A DNA stretch of 64,000 bases, from contig CP136066.1 of NCBI GenBank assembly GCA_032622095.1, positions 41,057,835-41,121,834 on the forward strand. Direction: 5' to 3'. Every line of letters starts with the position of its first letter. Within the stretch, counting starts at the first letter, position 1. Under the pieces are notes generated by a model, which saw only the letters and a list, made by a program, of their open reading frames with translations, was not told the DNA's origin and did no database searches. The stretch comes from Siphonodentalium dalli. Its lineage: Eukaryota > Mollusca > Scaphopoda > Gadilida > Siphonodentaliidae. Below, piece after piece: positions 32,013-42,510 of the stretch. The translations under genes and the position numbers were made by a program.

Positions 32013-33959
32013 CGATTTTGCCCCCACAACAATAGCTACCATGCGGTGTGATTTTCATAGGTTATTAGATAAATTCACACCAATCGGCACCAATAAGAAT
32101 AATTCAGTAGCCGACCAATCGGTCCTGTGTCAGGTGACGTCATATAGTGCACGCTCAGTGTGTTACTGAGAACAATGTCACGATTGGTGGAAACTGCTAG
32201 TTCAAGGGTCATTCATAACCCCGATGTTTCACGTGTTATTATACCCCACTGTCAAGAGTTACGGGGACATGGTGCATGATTTAAACGTGACGTTGTTGTC
32301 AATCAGTTTGCTAGTTACAACCGGATGTGATGGACAAATGTTTTTGTTATATGCTTCCCAATGAAATAGCCGTAATTTTGAGTGGCATACGATGCGCTCT
32401 CTTTCGCCAGGACCTAGGCATGGATAACACTTTTCAAAAGTTGCTTAGATATTGTTATTTCACTGTAGATACTTCCGTTAAACGAGAGGCCGATCACGAT
32501 CGACAGATGTTTAACCCATACCTTGGCGATAACGATTAGCTATTTTCATAAATCCTTACACCAACCTTTTCAACAATTCACATCTTACTATTAAAGCTAC
32601 TCGATCCGATTAAGCACCCCTCAGTTATGTTTTATTTGGCTTTGGGGGTAAAAAATATTTTATTCAAATCGAGGAACCCATTCCTCAAAGCTCAGAATAA
32701 GCAGATATCAATTTTTAAAATCTATTATCTTTAACCACCTGGAATATTTAGTGGCCGTATGAAAGTTGATGAAGATGGATAACTCTAAAATCAAGTGTTT
32801 TTTTTGTGTGAGATATATGACAAAGTAGCAAAATTTCATTGTACAAAATGTTGATAAATAACAGATTTTGGGCAATTTTATACTAGTGGACTGTGGTTAG
32901 CATTATTTTTGGGCAATTAATTGACTCTGATAACAGAAGCGGAATTTCAAAAAAACTGTTGTTGTTGGAATCTGATGATATGGGGACCATCAAATCGGAT
33001 TGAGTACCTTTAAGTTCACAAGTGGCATAAGACTTATTGGGCACCGTCCATATGAACATGGATATGGCATTTGATTCCAACCTATTAAGTCAGTATAAAA
33101 TAGATATATAGTCTTATAGAGCTCAGTCCATAGTCAGGCAGAAGAACCATACATAACAGTTAAAGATAAACTATTTTAAAAATTTCGTAAAATATGATTG
33201 ATAATGATTGGATATAACATACTTTAATGCATAATTATGAGATAACTAGAGGTCACCAGGGATATGAGATTGAAGATATTAGATTTATTACATTGGATAG
33301 CATACTGTATGTCTATGGAATGGGTGGGTTAATTTTGATAATATTTTAAAGCAATTAAACCAAATGACCCTCTCTGTACAGGTTAGGGGTGTGTTATCAT
33401 AAACTATGACTTGAAATATAATATAATCAATGACAAATATTTGAGTTATTAAATGAGATAGCAAGGGGTTGATCTTAATCACATTAATGAACTGATCAAA
33501 ATAGTCTATAAATGCATGTATATGGATTTAGAAGCCCACACAATAAGTCCGTCTCAAGAATACAAGCAACATAATTATTATCCTGCACCCCAAATGCAAT
33601 AGAGGGAATTTCAAAATAAGACATTTCCTCTAATGTTTTTAGAAATCCTTACTGAACCTGGCTCAAAGTGAAAGATATAATTTAATATCTGCCTATCAGA
33701 TATCATGTGACTATGGAATGGGTTAATATTAATCCCAAAATCCATGCAAGACCAGAGAGCTATGTTGGAGTTGATAAATCCTGAGAAGTCACTGTCCACA
33801 CACTATGGAAATTCAATAAACAACAGATAGCTATTTCTCCTCACACTAATGTCTAAAAATAACTCTAATTATCAATAACTCAGATACTGCTTGTCTCTTA
33901 CAGAGCTAATGTTTTACTGCTGGTGCTGGTAATCAATTATTTGTTGACTGCTATGGTTA
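32013..33959. other. Apparently unique AT-rich sequence, no gene supported
   Basis: A 70-codon plus-strand frame at 32327-32539 has no recognisable domain. A similar stretch (AGAGGCCGATCAC ... AACCCATACCTT) occurs at about 26774-26812, so this part may be an old repeat. Confidence 0.45.
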
Positions 33960-34510
33960 TCTGTTCAATTCTTAGTTGAACAAGGGCCATAACTCTGGTA
34001 TAAAATGTTGGATCTAACCCATATTCAATCTCGATTTGTATTTTGAAATGAGAAACTCGCATACCAAATTTGGTTCTTATCAGTTGAAAAATGGTTGATT
34101 TATCAAAATATGCAGAAATTCTATGTCAAAGGGCCATAACTCCATTGAAAAATATCGGATCAAACCCATATTCGAACTCGATCTGTATTTTGGTCCGAGA
34201 AACTTGCATACCAAATTTGATTCTGATCAGATAATTTTTGTTTGAGTTATGGTAGCATGCATGAATTCTAAGTCGAAAAAGGGCCATAACTCCGTGAAAA
34301 AAACTCGGATCGAACCCATATTCGAACTCGATCTGTATTTGGTGCTGACAAATTCATATAAAAAATTTGGTTCCGATCAGATATAAAATGTTTGAGTTAT
34401 CGCACCATGCGTAAAGTGTCTACAGACAGACAGACAGACAGACAGACAGACGGACTAACGACGAGTGGTCAATCCGGACAACGACACTATGTTTACCATA
34501 CTATGGTATG
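33960..34510. repeat. Degenerate tandem repeat ending in a (GACA)n tract
   Basis: Three units of about 150 bp contain 'GGGCCATAACTC', 'CCCATATTCGAACTCGATC' and 'GCATACCAAATTTGATTCTG'. They are followed by a CAGA tract of about 28 bp (34425-34452) and GGACAACGACACTATGTT. Related to the arrays at 28000 and 39240. Confidence 0.7.
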
Positions 34511-34884
34511 GGTAAACATAAAAAAGGTAAACAATTATTGGCGCGTGTATTAACAATGGAACTACGCGAAATTCCGCGGAAGACTGAAAATAGTTCATTA
34601 CTGCGATAAATTCTAAAGAAAAACAAATGATCCTGTTTTATTACGTATTCAGTTGTTATTTGTCTTGATAATTGAGTTTCTGTGTGTAATATTTAACCAT
34701 TGGGTATAGGAACTATTCTTTTAGACGCAAGTAGGAAATTTTCCAACCAAATTTAGTGATGCGTAATTTGCCAACGGAAACAGCTGATATTGTTTGCATT
34801 AGTTTCGCTACTTCGGCGTCTAAATTCTTGTTTCGATAGACATATACTTGTAGTTTTGCAGAATTACTTACCATAAGCATAACA

Positions 34885-34990
34885 TAAAGAGAACATCTAT
34901 GGTTTCTCGAATAATATATTCCTGAAATATCACAGCTCTTGAAGATTCGCTTATTGCAGGTATCATTCGAGAAACCATAGGTATTATCTA
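34885..34990. repeat. Imperfect inverted repeat
   Basis: Arms 'CATCTATGGTTTCTCGAAT' and 'ATTCGAGAAACCATAGGT' around an AT-rich loop. Confidence 0.65.
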
Positions 34991-35520
34991 TGTTCGCATA
35001 TCTGATTAATAGTCCTGCACAATAGTCGTGTCTATAAATATTATCGATATTAGATTGTTGGTATTACGGGGAATTCGTTGAAGATGGCGTACATTACCCC
35101 TTTAACTCAGTTCTGAAATTGTCACGAATGATACCGTATAGCAAGCTCCGTACAGAGTTCAGTGCAGAATTTAGCGAAGCGAAGGGACTGAACCCTGTTT
35201 TGCAGCTTGGAATGTTACATCATCACCAGTGAATATTAGTCTAATCTCAATGGCCATGCATACTTAACATGTAACAGGAAGATGTATCGACAGTTGTGAA
35301 CAGATATCTGATCATCTACCTGCAGCGACCTTAGTGGCCTCGTATGTGGGTTGGGAGGGGAACCACAAGTACGCAAATATGTATCTTCCATGCATACATA
35401 AAGAAAGTCCGCCCTAATTATTCCGGAGTGGGCTAAAACCATGCCAAGTGTTCCCCGTTTATTGTGTTTTTTTTGTTACGAATAGAATATAAGCAACACG
35501 TACAATAACAACGCGACTGC

Positions 35521-35702
35521 AGCTTATGGCAAGCCAAACCACTACTTAATATTAATTTTATTTAGTAAAATAAAATGACACTTTATTTTACTGAAGTAAA
35601 ATAAAATATGATTTTATTTCACATAAGTAAAATAAAGTGTCATTTTATTTTACTTAAGTAAAATTAATATTAAATAGCGGTTTGGCTTGCCATAGCAGCT
35701 GC
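35521..35702. repeat. Palindrome built from TAAAATAAA words
   Basis: The outer arms are GGCAAGCCAAACC and GGTTTGGCTTGCC. Inside, inverted and direct copies of 'AGTAAAATAAAATGACAC' and 'TTATTTTACT' make several alternative hairpins. It lies just inside the right arm of the 5-kb inverted repeat. Confidence 0.75.
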
Positions 35703-35719
35703 TGGGTATTTCGTTTCTC

Positions 35720-36224
35720 GGTGAGGTTTTGATGCGTCCGAACCTGAACGAAAATTGTCCGAACCTGAACAAAAATTGTTTCTGAACCTGAACAGAATCA
35801 TCGGAAATATTGAGAATCTGAACCTGAACATTTAGAAATTTTCAAAGGTTGTTTTCAAAAACAATAAAAATATCGGTGGTTTTGCATTCCGAAGATGTGT
35901 GGTAGCCTAATCTACCCAGGACAATACATAAATTTGCGGACCCATGAGCCCATGGCCAAAAGATTACGAAAAAGCGAACATTTCGCCGCATCGATAAAAT
36001 TTCGAAAATTTATGACGACTTGACACTCCAAATACAATATTTTGCATGCCTGTCATGCGAAAGGCATGTCACGTAGGTGTTGGGCATACAAATTCCTACA
36101 TAACTGTTTAAATGTGTATCACCGAAAGATGTCGTTAATTGATGCTTGAAGACAATATATACACTTACCGTTTATCCTATTCACTGGGCGCCGCCATCTT
36201 GAAACGTACGAACCTAAACGGGTA
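35720..36224 (-). repeat. Right arm of the 5-kb inverted-repeat structure
   Basis: Reverse complement of 31194-31617, plus about 80 bp of extra internal sequence near 35985-36065. On the minus strand it also has CAAGATGGCGG (ATG at 36197-36195) and the same GTAAGTG donor. Here the short frame is broken by an in-frame TAG after MAAPSE. The arm ends CGTACGAACCTAAACGGGTA. Confidence 0.75.
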
Positions 36225-37031
36225 GGGGGGGGGTAATAAGTTTAAGCATCTTACCATGGGGAGGAGTCTGTGGGCTTGTCGCAGAGTGTTGAGTTAAATT
36301 CTGTAAAAGATGGAACGAGACATTAATACCGGTACCAATGACTTTTATAATTAGTCACTGCTCTAAATAGATCATTCTAAATAATTATGCACATTGAATA
36401 CAAAATTTATTTGTTAATGGTACAGTTACATGTAAGTGTTATTTACTGATGTTCACTACCCACATGGTACATGGAATGTAACATACATTACAGGGTTTCC
36501 GCTTGGGCGGCAGGGGATCCCTTTTGGGCTCCCATTCCTACCCTGGCTCAACATTTTCTATAAACCAAACACCTCTCTGAACCGAACTGAAGGGCAGGGT
36601 GTTTGGTTTGGAGAGGTTTTACTGTATATCTCTAATCTCTATACACCGGAAGCAATGCTGTCATAACTTGAAATGCTGAAATTTGGCGACATTATTCATC
36701 TAGTGTTTAAACAATTAATTGACTACTAGTCGACATCGACTAGAATTTCAGCCAAAATCCACAATAAAATTGCCAGCCAACTAGGTGCCCTTTTTGCTTA
36801 GATAATAGCAATATCGTTATAACGAAGTGCAGTCAATGACTGCATGTATTATATGGACACAGGCATGTGAAAGCATGGACAATAAGTGTTTTCGTACCGG
36901 TAGGTGTAAATAATATAGTCAGTAACAAACCTAGCCTAGTCATGGTTACATTCGCAGTCAAACAAGCAGGTGCTGGGATAGTCATGGTTTGCTTTTCCAT
37001 ACTTCATGTATATGTGATATGGTGCGGACTA
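36225..37031. other. Mostly unassigned; pogo-like fragment at 36529-36626
   Basis: The fragment ends GGTTTGGAGAGGTTTTACTG-TA, the right end type of pogo/Tigger-like elements (compare 25211-25784). Its left end is not intact. The rest shows no gene. Confidence 0.5.
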
Positions 37032-37399
37032 TTAACCCTTTACCCAACAGAACGGCCCTGTGCCAATGCATTCTCTTATATATGCCAGTCGACCATAGGT
37101 CGCCTCGCATATATAAGAGAATGCATTGGCTTAACACATTAAAAATTATAAAATTGTTAAAGAATGTAAGAATAAATGGTAAAAAGTGTTTTAGGCCAAT
37201 GCATTCTCTTATAGGTCGCCTCGCATATATAAGAGAATGCATTGGCACATGGCATAACTGTAACCATAACAATGTGGTCAATGAGCCGGTTCCAATGATA
37301 TCCATATTTGTATGGTTTTATTGAGACAGACCCAAGATAATTTAGGCTGTTGCAGCTTTATTTGGCCGTTTTTGGCCGGTTTGTTGGGTAAAGGGTTAA
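37032..37399 (-). mobile_element. piggyBac-like MITE, copy 6, reverse orientation
   Basis: TTAA at 37032-37035 and 37396-37399. Relative to other copies it is inverted: the CGGCCAAA side lies at the right. The second hairpin has a shortened centre (CTCTTATAGGTCGCCTCG). Confidence 0.86.
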
Positions 37400-37513
37400 A
37401 TAACTAATTGATTAGAGACCTTTGACTGGTGGACTAGTTAATTCCCTAATTGTTTCAACACTAGTTTCTTCAAAATTCTGTTTTTACGAAAACTGAAAAG
37501 GTTGTCTTTGATA

Positions 37514-37758
37514 TTAACCCTTTGAGTGCCAGGTCCGATTTTTGTATCAACCCACATACCCTGTGCCAATGCATTCTCTTATATATGCGAGTCGACCATA
37601 GGTCGCCTCGCATATATAAGAGAATGCATTGGCTTAACAATTTTTTTCCTTTTTTTTTTCTTTCTTTCAATTTTAATATATTTTATTATATTCTTTAAAC
37701 AGATTTATTGTGTAGGTTTAGGGCCGATAATATCGGCCCCTGGCACTCAAAGGGTTAA
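37514..37758. mobile_element. piggyBac-like MITE beside the WDR20 exon 3 donor
   Basis: TTAA at 37514-37517 and 37755-37758, with ends CCCTTTGAGTGCCAGG and CCTGGCACTCAAAGGG and one full hairpin (about 37562-37635). Its right edge is only 13 bp from the end of the WDR20 coding exon. A minus-strand read-through of the exon would stop inside it. Confidence 0.87.
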
Positions 37759-37771
37759 TTAGTATACTTAC

Positions 37772-39079
37772 AAATTTTCCGGGTCGCGCCCATGTATTAA
37801 CAATGCCATCACAGCATGCAGTGACCAAACATTCTTCTACAAACGCCAGCATCGTCAGTGGTTCATGTGCAATCTTCTTACATATAAGTGGCTCTAACAT
37901 CGCCACCTGCTCTATGTGAGGACAAGACAGTGTTCCTAACAACTTCACACCATCATCAGGCGGTCGCGCATGATTCGACTTCATGAAGTTCACTTTGTCG
38001 CTTTTTGAAGCTAGACTGAAGTTCCTTTTATGTTCTTTTTTTTCCTGGAAATCCTTGCGATCCGCAACAGATAGCGTCGCAAACTTTGACGATAAATTAG
38101 CAGAGGAATTCGGAACAGTGTGTTTTGAAGATGCACCACCTGTAGCATTTGGAATATTCCCATCAATAACACTGTGGTCATGTGACACGGCATTCCCGAA
38201 AGAATTTGGTGATTTCAGTGGCAGATTACTACATCGGGGCAACGTGTGTGAGGAAAAGCTCGCAAAGGAGTTTGTAGAACTTAAGTGCATACTGGCTCGA
38301 GATCGCCCGCCAAGGGGTTTCAGAATATCCTCCGTTAAGTCCCATAAACACATTAACGTGTCCTGTCCCACAGAACCGAATCTGTACGATGTGAAATTTA
38401 GAGGTTTATCTCCCTTTGGATTCACTGGAAGGCCATTGGCCCTGACTTGTTCATTAGGTGAAGCACCCACGTCAGAATATGCATTACTACTATTTGAGTT
38501 TTTCGTCTCGTAGCCCGACGTGTCATCAGCATTATCACAGTTATCGGGATTAGACAAGCACGATGTGTACGAATCAAACGACACCATATTCACCCATGAT
38601 TTATGGCCCTGACCTCGACACAGAACTTTCTTTTCGTGAAATGACCAAACAGTCACAAGGTCATCCTCACCTCCAGTCACAAGGTACTTTCCATCTGGGG
38701 ACCAACAAACACAGATTAGACCACCAAAATAACTCCTCATATAACCCACGAAATCCATCGTGTTATAGTTAAAAACTCTCAAGTAACCATCTTGTCCAAC
38801 GACCGCTAAATATTTAGAACAAGGCGAGAAAACAAACTCACTGATAGCACCCTGCCCTACCGACCAGCGGTATAGCGGGTTTTTCGTAGTCTTAGTTTTA
38901 CATGTGTGAATAGCATAGCCTTCTCCTTGTTTGAATGTTTGATAGTGAGGCGGCGTTGGTCCGCATGCTAGGTCCTCGTTGTAGCAGTAGAGGTAACCAC
39001 TCGAGTGTGACACAAGGAACTGATTAGCTGAGCCAGGAACCCATTTAATGCACGTCACTTTCGTCTTGTCGATAAGTTT
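37772..39079 (-). CDS. WDR20: WDR20, exon 3 (most of the WD-repeat protein)
   Basis: WDR20 is a WD40 protein that binds and activates the deubiquitinases USP12 and USP46. This 436-codon exon (residues about 148-583) opens KLIDKTKVTCIKWVPGS, matching the vertebrate 'RLIDKSRVTCVKWVPGS' from memory. Recognisable blades include FVFSPCSKYLAVVGQDGYLR (about 230-249), FGGLICVCWSPDGKYLVTGG (about 265-284) with EDDLVTVWSF, and SYRFGSVGQDTLMCLWDLTE. The last part, EPLICKKIAHEPLTMLAFVE, precedes WARPGKF. A Ser/Asn-rich linker separates the last blades. The acceptor is TTGTTTTACAG, ending at 39080. After GKF there is a consensus donor GTAAGT at 37771-37766, so a short terminal exon probably lies further left. 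If unspliced, 17 codons would follow, ending in the adjacent MITE. The apparent start at 39058 is a GTG inside the exon, not the real start. Confidence 0.93.
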
Positions 39080-39239
39080 CTGTAAAACAAATATATTTCA
39101 TGTACATTAAGGTAGTTGACTATTCTGAAACGAAAAGAAACGTAAGCAGCAAGAAATATACCGTACACTGTACATGTAACCCTTTCTGAACCTGAGCCTC
39201 CTTGGGCTGAGTTACTTGTTAAGTCGAAATGTAACCTCA

Positions 39240-40170
39240 AATTGGCACAAAATCAACAAAATTCTAAGTTGAAAAATTCTAAGTTGACAATGACCATAAC
39301 TGCGGTAAAAATGGGCAGACCGAACCTAAATTTGATCTGTATTTTCATATGAGTAATCCATATTCCAAATTTGAAAACAAACATAACTAAAACTAAAGCT
39401 ATCACCCAGAAACAAAAATAATTGTCAAATTATAAGTCAACAAGGACCATAGATCCGGTAAAAATAAGAGAACGGAACCCAAATTTGAGTATTTAAATCC
39501 ACAAGTCTTGAAATAGCGTGTCTGTCATTTGCAGAATGAGGTCCCCAGAGGGTGAATTTAGTGATGCTACCCCGCATAGCGGGCTAGCATCACCAAATTC
39601 ACCCTCTGGGGACCTCATTCTGCTTACACCTCATTCTGCAAATGACAGACATACTATTTCAAGGCTTGGTAATCCATAGGCCAAATTTGATAATACATGT
39701 ACTGTTTGTTAATCGTTTGCATTAGTTTATTGCTGATAGTTGTGTCCTGAACCAAGACGTAAATATTTACAAATGAGCGAGTTCAGATGTTTTATATGAA
39801 GTGGTACAGTTGATTTGTTTGACATTTTCAGTTGACATAGCGCCTGGGTACTAACTTATCAGTTACATAACATGTCTTTAAGCTATTACCCGAAAACCAA
39901 AATAATCGAACTTGACCTGTATTTTCATATGAGTAAACCATTTACCAAATTTCAAAACAATCAGATAATCACCCGGAAACCAAAATAATCTGCAAATTTT
40001 AAGTCAACAAGGACCATAACTCTGACAAAAAAGGCGCAACGAACCCAAATTTTATCTTGACCTGTATTTCCATGAAGGTAATGCATATACATGTACGTTA
40101 AAAAATGGATGGAGGACACACAGCTAAATGCACGGACAGACACCGCTGATTTCTATTGTCTCCCCGAAAT
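39240..40170. repeat. Degenerate tandem repeat in WDR20 intron 2
   Basis: Units with 'GACCATAACT', 'TTGACCTGTATTTTCATATG' and 'ACCAAATTTCAAAACAATC', ending near 40170 in GTCTCCCCGAAATATTTTATC. Related to the arrays at 28000 and 33960. A palindromic element is inserted at 39510-39667. Confidence 0.7.
39510..39667. mobile_element. Large palindromic element, internally deleted
   Basis: It begins AAGTCTTGAAATAGCGTGTC and ends TACTATTTCAAGGCTTG. The first hairpin is complete, but the second is reduced to its outer arm (TACACCTCATTCTGCAAATG). It sits in WDR20 intron 2, within a repeat array. Confidence 0.78.
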
Positions 40171-41397
40171 ATTTTATCAGGGGAAACTGCACATTGGGGA
40201 ATCACATGGTTTCGAGTTGATGAGTATCACGCATTCAAAATGGCCAAAGCGATCGAAAACATGACAAGAAATGAGAAAAAGGTTATAAACTACCGGTAGG
40301 ATAATGATACATAACATACATGTAGTATTCTGGCTATGCTATACTATTTTTCAAACAAGCTGATACCTCAGTTGTGTCCAAACTCACAGTTGTTTGCTCT
40401 AACATTCTGAACAAAGTTGTCAGTCGAAGGATTCTCCTAGATGTATGGACTTGTGTATTCCATAAACCTCCATAAACCTCTGGAAACTTTGGTGAGAATA
40501 TTATAGAAAACTACTAAGTACAATTGTATATGTATTTCCGAACAAATAAGGTATCAACTTGTTTTAAAAATAAACTAGCATGTGCTCGTAACAGTAAAAA
40601 TTTTATGTTTTGTGTAAGTTTCCCATATATTATGTTTTTGTGTGTTTACGCATTTTGAATGCATGGTACTCACTCACGCTAAAGGGGTCGTTGTCGTAAT
40701 GTTTTATACATAGATGCACACTGTGTGCATTTCTGTATACATATATGCACAACAGTCTTGCGTAGTGTCACGTGATATGGGTCATTGTAGTAAGGTTTTC
40801 TACATAAATGCACATGTGTTGATATTTTTTGTAAGTTCATTTTCTTCCGTTCAACGATCAAACAACCATGCAGTTCTTTCAGTCCCAGTTTAATAATATG
40901 ATCAATATGCGATCGATGATCAATTTTATTGCAGTTTCGTCAAAGTGATAAAAGAATGCCTTTATCAGAACTTCTGAAGAAAAATAGTTATGAATTGAAG
41001 CAGATGGCAATTATTTACAGAAACATTTCAATCTCGCTCTGACTGAGACTGGTGTGCATTTATGTATAAAACGTTACGACAACGACCCCATCAGCCTCAC
41101 TCACCAACATCGAAACCATGTGATTCCCCACCGTGAACTATAGAAATGAATACAAATATATATTTAACATCCACTGATGGATTTTATGACACCTTCGAAC
41201 TTGACACCAAAACAATAATGGCGCCAGGCCCGGGAATGGGAACCTCAAAATACTAGTAGCATGCAACTCGGGTAAGTTAGGATGTAATTGTCAATCATTG
41301 GCTAGTTCACTTGAATGTGTTTTAATACCAGTAAATATATTCATGTATATATCAATCAGGGCATTACATAATTCCATGCTGCTATATTGAAAAACAT
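40171..41397. other. WDR20 intron 2 sequence without recognised features
   Basis: AT-rich intron with several short words in both orientations (for example TTTTATACATAGATGCACA near 40700 and TGCATTTATGTATAAAACG near 41054, an imperfect inverted pair about 350 bp apart). No coding exon seen. Confidence 0.5.
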
Positions 41398-41690
41398 TTA
41401 GCTCAACTTGGAGAGGGGATAATTTCATATAAAAATTTGATGGCTCCCATCTATTAATGGTCACCAAGAATATCAATATGAAGTTTGGTGATGATTGGAT
41501 AAGGGATGTGGTTTGTAGGGTGTGCCAAAGGATTTAGCCATGCTAAGAGTAAAATCAAAGATGGGAGCCATGTTTTTCATCGAAAATCATTAAAATTTGA
41601 TAGCTCCAATTTAGTGGTGACCTTAAACATGCCTATTAATTTTCAAAACAATCATAATGATATGTTTGTTAAATACAATTTATAACCCCC
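41398..41690 (+). mobile_element. Left end of the AGCTCAACTT satellite element, truncated
   Basis: It starts TAGCTCAACTTGGAGAGGGG like the element at 45552, contains one satellite-like monomer (GTGCCAAAGGATTTAGCCAT, 'GCCATGTTTTTCATCG'), and breaks off at a poly-C tract near 41688. Confidence 0.65.
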
Positions 41691-41761
41691 CCCCCCCCAC
41701 CCCTGGAACTGGCACCTCAAACATTCCAACTGTTGGAAATTTCCAACCTGACACCACCCCT

Positions 41762-42109
41762 TACCGCTATACTTAAAGTAATTGACCACCAATAACGTGG
41801 TGTCACCCCGTTAATATGGCGGTACTATACCGCTGTATCCTCCAATACCGCGGTACTGATACCGCTTGTTAACGCGAACAAGTATGTGTGAGTAAATACC
41901 TCCCCTCAAACAGTTCCATGAAAATCACCGCGGTATTCAACAAAATTAATGCGGTGCCCGCTAAAAGACCGCGGTATCATTATCGCCCAATACCATAACT
42001 CCACCGCCATGACCGTCTTGATACCACTACCGTTTATTACCGGTATCACCGCGGTCATGACCGGGGTATCACCCCGTTTTTCTGGTCAATTACTTTGAGA
42101 ATAGCGGTA
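41762..42109. mobile_element. TA-flanked MITE rich in ACCGCGGTA motifs, copy 2
   Basis: TA at 41762-41763 and 42108-42109. Near identical in length and sequence to 21349-21695, with inverted ends CCGCTATACTTAAAGTAATT and AATTACTTTGAGAATAGCGG. It lies 219 bp from WDR20 exon 2, in intron 2. Confidence 0.86.
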
Positions 42110-42327
42110 TGGTTGGAAAATTTCCAAATGATATCCATTTCAAACAAAATGCTCACAAAAAGTAGAAAAATATATGGGTGCTGTTAGTCTAAAAACAACA
42201 TATTCCCTTTTAATTATTGGTTGGAAAATCAAAGAATGAGGACAATTTCAAACTATATTTGGTGTAAAATTTCCCAGTCGCCACATCCCTGCTACCAAGC
42301 TCGTATAAACACTCTAAATAAACTCAC

Positions 42328-42510
42328 ATCCTCATTGTAAAATTTGCAGATGTCTTTTCTGATTGGATCAATCAGCTGGATCTGTCCGCCTGTAAAACCG
42401 ATCAAAAGCAGCACGCTTTCCACACTCACGACAAATTTATTGAAGTCATGGCATGTTGGGAATGTTCCTTTATACATTCTTTTATCAATGGGCTTTGTCA
42501 AGTCCGCCGC
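42328..42510 (-). CDS. WDR20: WDR20, exon 2
   Basis: This exon encodes 61 residues (about 87-147) starting AADLTKPIDKRMYKGTFPTC and ending IDPIRKDICKFYNED. It aligns with vertebrate WDR20 'AADLSKPIDKRIYKGTQPTC' as remembered and contains the first beta-propeller strands (LLLIGFTGGQIQLIDPI). The acceptor ATTATTTTTCAG ends at 42511 and the donor GTGAGT occupies 42327-42322, both phase 0. Its downstream partner is exon 3 at 39079. The first ATG-like start in the open frame is not used: coding enters from exon 1. Confidence 0.93.

Noticed and set aside
37983-38513. Plus-strand open frame of 176 codons
   Set aside because: Antisense shadow of WDR20 exon 3, whose minus-strand frame is strongly supported by homology.
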